Of a DNA stretch of 64,000 nucleotides, positions 22,770-35,864 are shown one piece after another. The stretch spans positions 33,769,525 to 33,833,524 of the forward strand of contig CM037781.1 in assembly GCA_021229015.1 (NCBI GenBank), written 5' to 3'. The notes below the pieces were generated by a model. The model saw only the letters and a list, made by a program, of their open reading frames with translations. It searched no databases and was not told the origin of the DNA. Source of the DNA: Solen grandis (Eukaryota; Mollusca; Bivalvia; Adapedonta; Solenidae). Position numbers and translations under genes: made by a program. Numbering within the stretch: the stretch's first letter is position 1; each line of letters opens with the position of its first letter.

Positions 22770-22985
22770 ATAAAACTCCTTTTGATGCATTGGCAAACAG
22801 ATAAGATCCAGATCAAACATCTGATAAAGGTCTCCTCTTTTCCTTCTACAATATTTAAGCACAGATTCTACAGTCTGCATTGTAAAGATTGGTCCATATG
22901 TTTCATATACCTTTGAAGGCTCAGAAAATTGATATTCATCTATTCATAAATTTGGAGATGAATATTCATGAGATGGAAAGGGTAA
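22770..22985. mobile_element. TTAA-MITE family B copy, ends decayed
   Basis: TTTTGATGCATTGGCAAACAG, CAGATTCTACAGTCTGCATTG and AATATTCATGAGATGGAAAGGG match the family; the termini are not intact. Confidence 0.5.
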
Positions 22986-23440
22986 TATCATGACCTCATC
23001 AGGGGCCCGTTTCACTAAACTTTGTACGATCAAATTTGATTATAGTTGTAAGTCTTTTGTTCTTAATAGTGTCTACTAATGTCTTATTTTCACAATAAAA
23101 CAAAATTGCAGTTGACTCATTTCTTTGCATTATACAAACACAACATGTTTTGTGAAAGAAAAATCACAGAAAAAAATTATCATTTTGCATATGAGAGTAT
23201 ATGCTTACGAAGATTTTTTTTTGTACAAAGTTTCTTGAAACGGGACCCTGGTGTTGTTGTTCCCTTTTGCTTATCATTTAAGAATTGAGACTACATATAC
23301 CGGTACATGTATGTTTAAAGATAAGTGGTGTTTCTTGTTTTGAATTATGTGCCAATCTAAAACAGTATAATGCTAAACTGCTGGCATTCATGTCTTCATG
23401 AAAACTTACCTGAATACGTCCACATTTTGTCACAGTGATA

Positions 23441-23446
23441 AATAAA
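23441..23446 (+). terminator. Candidate CAPN7 poly(A) signal
   Basis: AATAAA is followed within 30 nt by a T- and TTG-rich tract. It is about 1.77 kb past the stop codon. An earlier AATAAA at 23094 is the alternative. Confidence 0.4.
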
Positions 23447-24008
23447 ATGTTTGTTTTTTTTTGTTGTTCTTGTTGCTTGTAAGATAATCAATCTCTGTGT
23501 TTTGTTATGTATTTAAGCATGGCTTCAAGTTCTGATAATAAATGAGAAACCTGTGGTTTAATACATAAAAAAACACAATAGACATTGATTATTACCATTT
23601 TGACTTGATATTCTCATTATTTATCTATACTATTTTTTTGAAACCCGTAACCTAAAATCCGAATAACTTCTATAATTGATTCTCTCCCAATAAATGAATA
23701 AATAAAGATACATGTACAAATTTGTGATGTTTACATTCTATACTTATATTATTTTTAATTATTAATTTCTGTTCTCTTTATATCTTTTTTATCAATCAAA
23801 TTTAAATTGCAAAATGAACATCAAGTGGCATCTTGGCTTTTACATTAATGTAAATGACATCATATTTCTACAGTGTTAACCCATCAACATATTTTCATTT
23901 ATAGAATATAAGAAATAAATACACATCACACCATGTGAACATGCACAGGGACCTGTGTTTTACTGTGATTTTGCACACAGGATTTTTCTTCCTTCTCTCT
24001 GTAAAGCC

Positions 24009-24148
24009 TTGACTATTTGAGTTTACCGTAGCTTCGACAGTATTTCAGTCATATAGCGACGTCCAGCTAATTACAGGTGGAGGAAGACCCCCAATGCACG
24101 GAGGCATCCAGGTAGAACCAGCGACCTACCACAAGCCAGCTGGAATCT
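24009..24148 (-). mobile_element. SINE family 2, 5'-truncated
   Basis: Contains only the 3' half, from CCAGCTGGCTTGTGGTAGG to ATGACTGAAATACTGTCG and GGTAAACTCAAATAG on the - strand. Confidence 0.8.
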
Positions 24149-24686
24149 TACTGCTGTTTTAAGAAGAGTCTTGTCTTTACATTAGCTGTTAGCAGCTGGT
24201 GCATGTGCATCTTGCCGAGTAAGAGAAATAGTAAACAGACAGCGGTATCGGTAATAAGCTGACATTGATTTTCTTTCAGAATTTGTGTTTATTTTTACTT
24301 ACAATACTTCTTTTAAGATTTTAAAGACTTTCAAATACCACTCATTAACATAAATCGGAAGATGATATGCACATTCGTCTGCATTTTGACAGACTTTAGG
24401 GTGTTACACAATGAAAACTCAGGGCGTTCACCTGGTACAGAAAAAAAAAAGGAAGCTTTATGGATTGTTCATCTTTCATGTGTCATTTATTGCTGAATGA
24501 ATTGTTTTAGTTTAAAATTTTTGCATTAATTATTATTAGTTATTAGATCATATTTCATACCAATCACATTCTCGTCATTATTTATGGAGATAAAAGGTGC
24601 TGGTACTGGAGAAGGCACACAATTGGCCAGGCAATCACTGTGCCATGCTGTCTCATGTATATAACAGGGAATTATGCCTGGGAGAT

Positions 24687-24928
24687 TTAACCTTTTCCCT
24701 CATAGAGGAAACCATGAAAAGACCTATGCGAACAACATAAAACCAGATCAGCCTGCGAGTAACTCGCAGGCTGATCAGGTTTTATGCTGTTCGCTGCTCC
24801 TCAGTGGTCTGGAAATGAGGACTTTATAATTAAATTTCATAAGGTTTGAGTTTGGGTTTCTGCAGATCAGGCTTTATGTGGTACCTATTGAGCGTGTCAA
24901 AATGAGTCTATATGAGGGAAAGGGTTAA
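24687..24928 (+). mobile_element. TTAA-MITE family A, copy 8
   Basis: Complete intergenic copy with TTAA ends and intact hairpin. Confidence 0.9.
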
Positions 24929-25345
24929 AGTGCATTATCAACATGTTTAACATATTTATATAAAAAAAAACAAGAAAAGCACTTACGTATATTTAATGAA
25001 ATATCTCAAAGTGAGCTTTTTCTCAATTTAAAATTTCGATTTTGAAACATTTGTATTTGAACAATTTTGTACTTACTACCGGTACATTTTGTATTTGATA
25101 TACCTTGGTATCAAAAATAGACTAATAATGTTTTATTGTCTTTATTTCTTGTAAATGATATACATGTGTTACATAAAATATTAAATAAGTTTCTAAATGT
25201 AAAAATATTACTAACTTTGAGTTGAGGGAAATATCAGTTTGAGATACCGGTATGTTTATCTCATAAAACACTGGCCAAATGATTGTCTTTATATGTTTCA
25301 TTTTTAATTGTCTATTTTAAAGATAATGGGCTAAAGAAATAGAGC

Positions 25346-25551
25346 TTAACCCTTTCCCTCATAGAGGAAACCATGAAAAGACCTATGCGAACAGCATAAA
25401 GGTTTTATGCTGTTCGCTGCTCCTCAGTGGTCTGGAAATGAGGACATTATAATTAACTTTGGTAAGGTTTAACTGTGGCTTTCTGCAGATCAGGCTTTAT
25501 GTGGTACCTATTGAGTGCGTCAAAATGAGTCTATATGAGGGAAAGGGTTAA
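25346..25551 (+). mobile_element. TTAA-MITE family A, copy 9, hairpin core deleted
   Basis: Both ends are intact, but GCATAAA joins directly to GGTTTTATGC: about 35 nt of the central hairpin are missing. Confidence 0.9.
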
Positions 25552-26689
25552 GGTCAGAGCATAAATGATATAACTACTGTTTACATATTTTTTGTCGTTG
25601 ATTCATCTTTTGTATCTTCTTGGGGATTTTATAGCAGCTCATTCTCAGATGATCAGTAGAAATTAAAGAAAATAACTTTCTACTCTTCCGCATTTATGGT
25701 GGTGAAAACTTTGTATCCTGACAAATAAACTTTGAAAGTGTAGGTGACATTGCACAAGAAAACACTATATTCGTAAACGCAACAAGGAAATATGTTGTAT
25801 ATAGAATACGAGATCCCCGAAGCAGGTGCTTGCGATACCATGTGACACCTGGTGTCTTTAGCAAATTAGTAAGTTCAGCCTATATAAGTTTGCGCATTCA
25901 CAAACAGTGAATGCATCTAAATATAGGTTTTTTTCATTCTAAATATAGTTTCAATACCGTCTGTGATTGTATTGCCTATGATTGAGAAACAAAACATTTT
26001 TTTTTTACAATCAGGGAATGTTGCATTTGGTGACCATTTGTCTGTAGATGGGAATAATAGATTAAAATCAAATCCTTGGTCAATGACCATCTGTGAACAA
26101 GCTGCTTTAACTAGTGCTTTGAATCTCTGAGTACTGATTTTTGCAACAGCAAAAACTCTGTTAAGGCTTGGCACCCATGATCTTGTTAGTTTTGTCTTGT
26201 AATACTCGTAGAATTCATCGGGATTGGTTCATTGGACATGAGAAATTTAGCCTACACCCTGTGATATTGATGTTGTTGTGTAGACATTGTGTTTGTCATA
26301 TTTCAGCTTGAAATTTATCCCTGCTTCACAGAAGTTTGGTAGTACAGAAATCATGCCTACGATCAGATTATATGAAAATAAGGTGGGTAGCAGGGATATT
26401 CATCAACTTTATGATCTTTCTTGTTTGCAATCCTTTTTGCGGAGCCTGGGATCTTCTAATGCCAGACTTTTCTGGGATATTGCTTGGATTTAGCTTTTTA
26501 TGCATTTTATACTCCGAATAAGGCATGGACAAAAGCTCAGTTTAATTTGAAAATTTTGATTTTGCTTTAGGGATTTATGTTTGTTTATGAAATGAAACAC
26601 ATATGTTTAGGTTGCACTGGGGAAACAAGTTTTTACAACATATATTAATCCCTCTTGACGGCCCAATACGTTGCATTTGGGAAGGTCAT

Positions 26690-26775
26690 GAAAGATGTTA
26701 GCTCCCAAACAGGGTTCAGTCCCTCAACCATCAGATCTGAAGTCATGCACACTACCTCTGGACCATTGTGCCCTT
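26690..26775 (-). mobile_element. Possible tRNA-related SINE relic
   Basis: The - strand reads AATGGTCCAGAGGTAGTGTG then GGGACTGAACCCTG. A similar GTTTGAACCCTGTTTGGGC stretch at 33845-33865 suggests a further old SINE type. Confidence 0.3.
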
Positions 26776-27736
26776 ACATATGTGTGTATGTTACCAGTAG
26801 AAACAATACTTTTAACCATAGGAATAGAAAATAAACCCTGGTTATGTGCCTTTTTTGGAATCAGTGTGTAGATGGCCCCTTTTTCATGAAACATTGAACA
26901 TTGAGACTTTTCTCACCTCAATGAAAATATTGATATTATAAGATGGAGAATTTATTTTAAAGAAAACACTTATAGTAGAAGCATGAATACCGGGTAATAC
27001 TAAATTTTTGCTCTCTTTTTTTGTATGTCAGGGAATTCTAGATCTTCAAAATTGTTCCTTTTTCGCAGTTAACATTTGTAGAATAACACAATTTGAGATG
27101 TTTCAGAAATTATCAGATTCACTTGAGTACTTAATGTTTTAGATAGAACCTACTTGTAAATAAGTTCTAGAGTTATGATTTAAAATGACAAGACATGTTA
27201 CAGTTACACATAGTACTACCTAAATATTTGGTATTTAAGTTGTGTATAATAGTGACAGTGTTTTATTTTAATTACTATATACCATGTACATATGTGTATT
27301 TTATTATTTCCCATTTCTTTACATGTGCTATTAATTTTCATAATTGTTATCAGATCTGAGCAATATTCTATAATAAATCATGAATAAATTGACAGTGTTT
27401 ACTTTGTTTGTATAACAGCCCTTTAATCTCTCATGTACTTCAGTCACTCCATATTATGGAAAAGTCATAACCTACATAAGAATTTCTCATATCATAAAAC
27501 ATCCTAAGGTTTAAAGTTTTACTTCAATGAAAAAGCATTAATTTTTGTAAGCAGAGGTGACACATAGGGGTCATCTGTCTGTCTGTCTGTCTGTCACACA
27601 CCTTTTCTGTCATGCTTCAGCAGGTGACGCATGTGTTCCAGAGACCATTCTTGTTGATTGTAGGCAAAGACTTTTTTTTTTTTTTTTTTTTGCAAAATCT
27701 ATTATTATTTGTTTCTTTCTTTTTGTAAATAATGTG

Positions 27737-27738
<2 letters not shown>

Positions 27739-27815
<77 letters not shown>
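27739..27815. repeat. (TA)n microsatellite followed by poly-T
   Basis: An uninterrupted TA run from about 27739 to 27789 followed by about 26 T. Another T run is at 27670-27690. Confidence 0.95.
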
Positions 27816-27820
<5 letters not shown>

Positions 27821-28191
27821 ATGTGAACACAGTCCAACCAGATTAGACTAAAGCCTTCTAAAATTCACTTCCACGGTTAAAGTTTTAATGTCAGGACAGA
27901 TCTAGTTTTACAAGGGACGTAACTACATCAGCAAACATATGCATTAGAAAATGGGTTATTTCCCTTGAGTACATAGTCCATGAAGAAATTGACCTGTAAG
28001 CCGGGTGCTTATGTTTTTGATATTCATTCCGGATATATTCCAACAGTTCATCAGAGACGATACATATCTATGTACAACAACTGACAAATCAACTAATATC
28101 CCTCCGCAAGAAAGCATAAAAAACTCGTAATTCAGTCACTGTAGAAGAAACTGCAATGAATATCAAACTTATAACTGTCCATGCATCTCAA

Positions 28192-28622
28192 GACATTTCG
28201 CTTGGTCTTAATACTATATACTGTATATAGAGAGACCTTGGTCTGACCAACATACTGCATGTCGCATTCTGTACATGTTATAAGATAAATTACATTCTTC
28301 GTTGGGAGTGGGAGGTCGTGGGTTCGATCTCCGGCCGCGACATACCAAAGCCTTAAAAAATGGTACTGTTATAGCTCCCTTGCTTGGCGCTCAGCATATA
28401 AGGGTAGTTGCAGGTCTGGTTAGCCCAGTGTCAGGATAATGTGACTAGGTGTGGTATCATGCCACATGTCTACGGCGTGATACTGCAGTGTGGCAGCACT
28501 ATATCTGTCTCAAGTAGACATCGTCTCCAAATGACTGAAATACTGTCGGTGGGACGTTAAACCCAACAAACAAACATTCTTCGTTTGACAGATTATATTA
28601 CAACGCAAATCAAACTTTTCTC
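28192..28622 (-). pseudogene. Penelope-like retroelement fragment (GIY-YIG endonuclease region), broken
   Basis: The - strand reads GEKFDLRCNIICQTKNVIYL and then ITCTECDMQYVGQTKVSL, followed by YSIKTKRN. The TKNVIYLITC...C...QYVGQT pattern is the start of the GIY-YIG endonuclease domain found at the C-terminus of Penelope-like elements. The reading is cut by the SINE 28304-28573 and ends early at a stop after CSFFYSD. I did not find the reverse transcriptase part. Confidence 0.7.
28304..28573 (+). mobile_element. SINE family 1, 5'-truncated, inserted in a Penelope-like fragment
   Basis: Lacks the A-box but keeps GGTTCGATCTCCGG and the full body and tail. The exact 12-bp repeat ACATTCTTCGTT stands at 28292-28303 and 28574-28585. 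Confidence 0.9.
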
Positions 28623-28894
28623 CTGTATCATGAATAGAAACATGGCCGTCATGACCGCTGCTGTACATTATAACTTAGAAAATCATAATTGAAATGATTT
28701 CTCTGCCTATTGATATTATCAATAACACATTGATCGCCTGTGCAAGAAACCTTTTGGATACATACATAAACTTAGAACTCATGTTCCCGAAGGTTTAATT
28801 TCTAAACTACTTTATACAGTAGATTAACATGTGTCCGCTATGTCTACGTGTATGGTAGGTACTGTTCTCGTTGTGTCCTATTTACGTTTTTTTA

Positions 28895-29140
28895 TTGTCA
28901 GTCATATACTAGCACCATCTTTACAGATGAAAGAATACTCCGAGTACTAAGAGACACCTGTGTAGATCGAACAACCCGACTCACAAGCCGGAAAGCTTCC
29001 TCGGTGACCTACCGAGACTCGAACCCACAGCTGTGAGCACAGGCACCCATCAATATGTGCCGAACCCCAGTGGCAGTGAGGAGCTGAGTGATGGTAAGTG
29101 AGTGACTATAAACACTTGGCCACGGATGCCTCTATGAAAC
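28895..29140 (-). mobile_element. SINE family 2-like copy
   Basis: The - strand has GAGGCATCCGTGGCCAAGTG, GGGTTCGAGTCTCGGTAGG and GGAAGCTTTCCGGCTTGTG, a related but distinct subfamily. Confidence 0.6.
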
Positions 29141-30539
29141 CAATTTTATGTGCCAATATATGCAAGATATATGTTGAGACTTGTGTAAACCAACTGTGCA
29201 CATCAGACGGAGGAATTGACCCATAATTGATCTGTTGATGTCTTTAGTCATGTGACACATCCCCTGCGGCTAGGCTCGCGTGTTTACACAGATTCTCGAT
29301 CTCATTAATTCTCCTGTAAAGTCAGCAATTACCTAGATCTTGATCTACAATTATCACTCATCAACAAAGATGTGTTTTTTTAGGTTTCATCTTACATAGA
29401 TATGTATCTTAAGATATAACCAGTCTTCAGTATCTTCAAATTTATAAACAAAAACATCAAAGTAGCAGGTTTGAGATGTTTTGAAGGTTGATTACCTTTT
29501 TAACTTCTAGTCCACTAGTGCTGTATTATTAAATTATATTAAATTACATATTTGCTGTTTAAAGGAGGTGACATAAATTGTTGTCTACGAATGCATTTGA
29601 ACGCATTATTATGATTTCCGTTCATTTTATTCATGCCTTTCAAATTCATGTACTTTGTATGATGTAGCAAACCTCCATAAGTGGTAAAAAGAGTAAGTAC
29701 TAATTTACTATACATGTATGTATATAGTCCTATAAATGAGCAGTATGGCGTATCGATTTTACTATTTTGACATTTTCTTGATTCGCAGATCTGATGAAAA
29801 TAAAAATATTGAAAATCGTGGATTTCGTGGAGGGTTTTATACACGAATATTAATCCCAACGAAAAAATTTCGCCTTTTTATTTTACCTCTAAGCTTTCAC
29901 TTCATTTTTCTTTCTTTCTTTTTTTTTTTTTTTTTTTTTTTTTAGATCTAAGTGGACTAGAAGTTAGTTGTTTTTCTCTTTGAATGAATGGCTGTATCAA
30001 GGATCCATTCCTATTGTATTTTAAAAAAAAAAAAGGTTTGCTTGTTAGGGACTACATATGCGAGTATTATTTTCAGTAAACAATAGAAGTTATATGCACT
30101 TAGGCATTTTTGTGGTGAGGAAAGACGCTATTTTGTGTCCTGTCCATTAGTTTAATGTTCAGTTGCCGGTGACTATAATGAATGCCGCTGAAGTGAACAT
30201 GCAAGAAAAAACACAAATATTCATATGATATGAATATTCAAAAAAAGATATTGGTTACAGTTCTTAGACTATACCTACGGTAAATGTCGACCAAGATACA
30301 CACGGAAATGGCTGATGTGAGCCGAATGTAAATGCAATACCTACTCTCACGTGCTTTGGAAATAGCTCAAGACAGCTTGAAGTTGCCACAAAACCGACCT
30401 TCTCAGATTTTTATATCCATGAACATTTACGATATAACATCACTTTTGGGGGTAAAGTGGTCGCTTATGAATTGTGAAAAAATGTTTCGCAATCAGTGTA
30501 CAATTTATAAAGTTTTAATTTTAAACTTTTATTTTTGTA

Positions 30540-30665
30540 AGAAGGCCGGGTTGCCCCTGAGAGCGGAAATCCGTTGGTTTGGTCCATCGGCATACCAAAC
30601 GTCGTTAACTGGTATGGTACTCTGGCATAGCGCTCAGCAAAACGGCTGTTGCCAAAATAGGGATA
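30540..30665 (+). mobile_element. SINE family 1, highly diverged head
   Basis: GAGCGGAAATCCGTTGGTTTGG, CATACCAAACGTCG and GGCATAGCGCTCAGC follow the order of the SINE head. The rest is not recognisable. Confidence 0.4.
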
Positions 30666-32287
30666 ATTTGTTTATTGCATTATACCGCACTGAGTCTAAA
30701 CGTGCTTATTCAAAGTTCCCGAATAAAAACATCCGCACTATGTCCTTAATTCCCCCCCCCCCCCCCCGTGTAAAGTTTTGTTTCTTTTTCGCGATTTTTA
30801 CTCTCTTCCTCCCTCGTTTGAGGCAATTACTCGATTAATGAAAGTCAAGAAATCTGTACACTCAAGTTACGGGACAGAGTAACCATTTGTTTAAGAGAGA
30901 AACAATCAATACAGCCAGTCTTAATTTGTAACTTCATGCATAATTAAAACCAAACATTTCGGTCTTGAAAATAAAGTGGGTGTTCCATTTTTCCAATAAT
31001 TTAGTGAAAAGTTTTGGAAAAAAAGAGAAAAAATCATAAATCTATGGCTGAGGGAACATTTGATAAGAAAATTATATTTGTGGTTTATTTACAAAAATAA
31101 TCTGATGTAAATAGCAGTGTTCAATGAGTGTATTAATTAATTACCGGAAATATATTTTTAGAATCATGAATAGGTTCACATTCTGTTTAGTAATGCCCTC
31201 TGATATAACTATGAAAATGTGAAGCACGTTTTGAGTGTTTATCTTTTAGATGTATGTAGAAGAAAAATAGAAACATGGTCCAAAGAAGCAGATTTCAAGA
31301 CTATATGTAAGGTTTATCATTATCTTTACGATTTTAAGATTTTACTGTCTTTAGAGTGATTTGTAAACGCAAATATACATGTCATAAATCCACAGGTGTG
31401 TAAATATATTTTGTTATATAGTGTGAGTGGGTGGTAAGTGGGAATGGCTAATCTTTATAATATTGCGCAATTCAGGATATACATGCATCTACATATGCAT
31501 GGTTATGTTCTGAATGTTAATACGGAAATGGGGGAAAATAGATACATATACTTGATTTCATTTTTTACTATAAAACGTCATGGAAAAGTGTTTTTTTCCG
31601 TGTGTTAGCTTTACGCAGTTAAGACAATAGACTTAAAATTTATTTTTGGTTAATCAAGATTAGATATTTTCCTTTATAATACGAAGGTCAAGGCCCTCCC
31701 ATATTTGGCATTACAGCTGTGCACCTTTGGTAAACAAATCTGCGACAGGATTTGCATATTTGCAATACACACCCAAGCAGTTGTGTATTGGAGAGATATC
31801 TCGGTTAATACAGCCACTGCCACTCGTCTTTGTCAAGAAAACCGTGGGAACGTTGTTCAAAATAAAGTGAAGTAAATTTTGTTAAAAATAATCAGATCAT
31901 ATAATTTGTACCATTCACTAACCCCATAAACACAAAAGGCCAATTATTGTCACATGTAAAATAGATGTGTATTTGACGAAGATCTACTTGGGTGTCTTGA
32001 TCATTTACACGCAATTTAATATACACACATCAACTGCGCCGTCGTTCAGTAGCGGTAATAATTGAATACGAAATGAATTAGTGGATCTAGGAAAGTACTT
32101 CGTTGTTTATATTCTTCGTCTCTCAGATCAGATCGGGTTCGATCCTTGGTCGAGACTTACTAAAGTCGCAAAATAAATAAATAAATAAATAAATATTAAG
32201 AAAAATGTGCTTCGCACACAGCTGGCTCGGCTGAGATATTGTGTCGTGGTGGAACGCAACAAAGGGACTGGCACGAAGGTGGGTCAT

Positions 32288-32328
32288 ACATCACTATATA
32301 TAATACAAGTATTATATATATAGTGATA
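32288..32328. repeat. AT-rich perfect inverted repeat
   Basis: ATCACTATATATAATAC and its inverse flank a short AAG-centred loop, giving an extrudable AT hairpin; probably the core of a small unknown element. Confidence 0.6.
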
Positions 32329-34288
32329 TAATGGCCAGACTTATGTGCCAGACTCTTTTGGAACGCAATATAAAGCCAAACAAACATGGTGGTTATATAT
32401 ATAGTCAGAATGTGACTATAGTATTCACGTGATCAATGTACGTTATTGATCAACTTATTAATTTGATTGGGGCGCCTTTTTGGTCAGTCGGTATACTGAC
32501 GCAACAGTATATATCTTGTATACACAATATGCATTATTCAATTTTATGATCGAAATATTGCGTAGCGAAAGAAAGGGTTCAAGAATAGTTGCCAGTCACG
32601 GTCACCTCATTTTACAGTGATTGTTCTTCTAAAAAAATCAAGTTCATGTGTAAACGTATACTTTCCAAAAAAGAAAAAAAAATTCTGCGTTTAATTTTGC
32701 CCCTCAGTATATTTATTTATTTATTTGGCAAAATATAAATTAGAACAATGAATATATCTAATAACAAAGGATAGAAAGGCGATATGTTTGTTTATTAGAT
32801 TTAAACAAGGTGTACACGTGATACTTTTAATTAGATACAGGAAATACGAAACTGATAACGTACATATAACGTGCAACTTAGAACTATATAAAAATAACAA
32901 CGACTCCCAAATCGATTTAATTTAAATTGTATACATATGTATATTTTGAAAGCCTGCCAGAAAGCACAGTGTTCTATAGCGTCTCGCAAAGCTACTGTAG
33001 GGGCTTAAGTTTATATTTAATAATCAATGTTGCATTAATAACTTTGCATTCAACAAGTCCAATTTAATACCAGGATTTTAAGTACGTTTCCCTTATGTGT
33101 AATTGTATTTTTGAAACGGGCTGGATTTAACTTCGATTTGATTGGATGGTCGCATCAAGGTATTTCCATTGAGAAAAGTCGCTCGATTTCACACCTGATT
33201 AAACTCATTGAGAAAAGCCGAGAGGGCCTTGGTCTTTGGAGCGTGAAAATAGACACAACTGTCTAACATACCCGGTGATTGTGTAGAGCGGTTCACACAG
33301 GCTCGTGTTGGCAATCACTACACAATACCGCACTGAACCGCTGACTGTGTAGAATTCTAGAGCTGGACTTTTATTTTGTGCTATTTTCACAGATTTTGAA
33401 CAGCGGTAAGTCGTGTTTTGTTTTGTCTGGTAATTGACAGGGTTTGAATGTGATCATGGTGTTGAAGGAATGAAATTAATGAGGATGTATTGCTCTAGAA
33501 AATGAATGAGTTCGATTTCCCAGGTGCGAATGCTTTGTCATGATATATTATTATTATTTAGACCTGTACTGTAATGTATTATGATCTAACCTATTGTTCA
33601 GTACATGTACGTGCACGCGATATTTTTAAATCTAGAATATTTGTAATATTTTAATGAAGGGAAAATGCGGAATCAGAATACATGATATAAGATATTGTTT
33701 TTTAAGGGCCAATTAAACATGCCGAAATAAGTAATCAATTAATCATTATTTTAAATCAATTGGCTAAAAATGTCTGCATGATTCTTTTTGAAGTGATAAG
33801 TCCAAATAAGTTTAATGTCAGACTTTGAATTGGAAGGTTGTGCGTTTGAACCCTGTTTGGGCAAGGACTTTTATGACCTTCCCAGGCTGTAAGTACTGGT
33901 CTAGTCCGAAAAATATTCTGATGCTTTCAATTGTGATATTATTTTTAGTTGGGCCGTTACTTTGCCACAGAAAGAAAATATCAACAAGTCACACAGGTAC
34001 TATCAAGAGGGATTAATATTCATGAGTGCAAAGAACTTGTTTCCCAATTAATGTAAATAGGTACGCTTAAACTTGAAATATATATTAAAAAAAAGTGAAA
34101 GACAAACCCATCATTTCATTTTGTACAAGTAAAAATATGATATTTGATATCTCACTGCATTTGATGTTTATAATATATATCAGTGGTTGGTATAATGCAA
34201 ACCTGAAACTGATCATATCAGGTACTCCTTTTGATATGTGTTGTCGGGTTTGTATCAAATTTTATTACACAGCAAAATATTCAGTATT

Positions 34289-34629
34289 CAGGGGTTTACT
34301 TAAGGATTTGACTTTCGCTTGTCCAGGGGGCAAGTTACTTTCAACATCTACTAGCCCCCAGGGAAAACAGGTTGCCCGATCTTGAAGTTAGTCGGTGTTT
34401 GTTAATGTTTAAAACTAAATTTGTGTAATATTAAGGTGAATTTTAGTTTTTATATATCAAAGACAATTTGCAAGCATTTTACCCCTGATACACTATAGAA
34501 AAAAAACCCCAAAAGATTTCATTTACTTAAATAAACTTGCCCACAGGGCTATCTTGTTTGAAAAACCACTTGCCCGCAGTGATTTTAACCCGGCGCGGGC
34601 AAGTGGGCGTCCACTTAAGAAAACCACTG
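34289..34629. mobile_element. CAGGGGTTT element, copy 1
   Basis: Begins CAGGGGTTTACTTAAGGATT and ends GGGCGTCCACTTAAGAAAAC then CACTG. AGTATT flanks both ends (34283-34288, 34630-34635). Internal text about CTTGCCC/GGGCAAG occurs on both sides. Confidence 0.8.
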
Positions 34630-35115
34630 AGTATTATATTTAGTCATATTTCCTATATTATATTGATTTTTTGGTAACTAGTTAATTATAAAATTTCTAT
34701 AATGTTTTTTTGCCCCTGTAAAAGTTAGGATGAGTCAATTTATTCTTAGAATCTTTAATTTTTATGCCATTATAAGCATAATATATATCTGTATGTATAC
34801 AAATGAGACAAAAATAAAGTTGGAATATAGTAACTTACTGGCTGATCAGGTTTTATACTGATTGTGGTTCTAGGAAGTGTAGCACAGAGGCACATCTGAA
34901 ACAGTTATAAGTTGGTCTAATTGAAACATTGAAAATATTTCTGGTCAGTGATATTACGGGTAATCATTTGAGATTTATATAATTCAAAGGTTTAAATCAG
35001 TAGGTCAAAACCATACTGAGGAGCACATGAAAAAATAGTCATAGGGGTCTGTAGTAAGCAGTATCTGTGATTTACTTACCGGTATTAAATTATCAGATAT
35101 AACGCTTCCACTTAC

Positions 35116-35357
35116 TTAACCCTTTCCCTCATATATACTCATTTTGACGCCCTCAAAAGGTATCACATAAAGCCTGATCTGCAGAAAACCACAGTTAAAC
35201 CTTATCAAATTTAATTACAAAATACTCATTTCCAGACCACTAAGGAGCAGCGAACAGCATAAAACCTGATCAGCCTGCGAGTTACTCGCAGGCTGATCTG
35301 GTTTTATGCTGTTCGCATAGGTCTTTTCATGGTGTCCTCTATGAGGGAAAGGGTTAA
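35116..35357 (-). mobile_element. TTAA-MITE family A, copy 10
   Basis: Complete intergenic copy with TTAA ends and intact hairpin, 155 bp left of a CAGGGGTTT element. Confidence 0.9.
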
Positions 35358-35512
35358 AGACCATCATTTTATCAGTGTGGAAACCAAACTTTTTCCAGCA
35401 TACTATTATATTTGACGATATTATAAGCAAATCGGGAATATTACTTGTTCATGGATACTACTCACACCCCAGTATACATTCAGGGTTTTAAGATTCTGAA
35501 AAGTGGAGTCAT

Positions 35513-35864
35513 CAGGGGTTTACTTAAGGATTTGACTTTCACTTGTCCAGGGGGCAAGTTACTTTGAACATCTGCTAGCCCCCAGTGAAAACAGGTTGCC
35601 AGATCTTGAAATTAGTTGCAATTTGTTAATTTGTTAATGTTTAAAACTTAATATGTGCAATATCAAGGTGGATTTAAGTTAATATGTATCAAACACAATT
35701 TGCAAGCATTTTAGCCCTGATATAGTATAGAAAATAAAAAAAAAAAAAAGATTTCATTTACATAAATAAACTTGCCCACCGGGCTATCTTCTTTGAAAAA
35801 TGACTTGCCCGCAGTGATTTTAACCGGGTGCGGGCAAGTGGGCGTCCACTTTAGAAAACCCCTG
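35513..35864. mobile_element. CAGGGGTTT element, copy 2
   Basis: Near-identical to copy 1, 880 bp away in the same orientation, ending AAAACCCCTG. AGTCAT flanks it at 35507-35512 and 35865-35870. Confidence 0.85.

Larger units (their letters stand above)
21677..23470 (+). other. CAPN7: Probable CAPN7 3' UTR
   Basis: No coding signal follows the CAPN7 stop. AATAAA occurs at 23094-23099 and at 23441-23446. The second is followed by a strongly T/GT-rich stretch that looks like a downstream element, so I favour it as the poly(A) signal. The UTR would contain one TTAA-MITE (21997-22216) and a fragment of a second family (22770-22985). The extent is inferred. Confidence 0.45.
23471..34285. other. 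Intergenic block without recognisable gene
   Basis: Apart from the repeats listed (two family A MITEs, a Penelope-like fragment with a SINE, SINE relics, TA microsatellite) I see no exon with coding signature on either strand. GC rises at about 33200-33420, followed by CAGCG|GTAAGT. This could be a first untranslated exon, but no partner exon was found. Confidence 0.5.

Noticed and set aside
30332..30838. 168-codon + strand open frame
   Set aside because: It runs through a decayed SINE head and a poly-C tract, with no domain.
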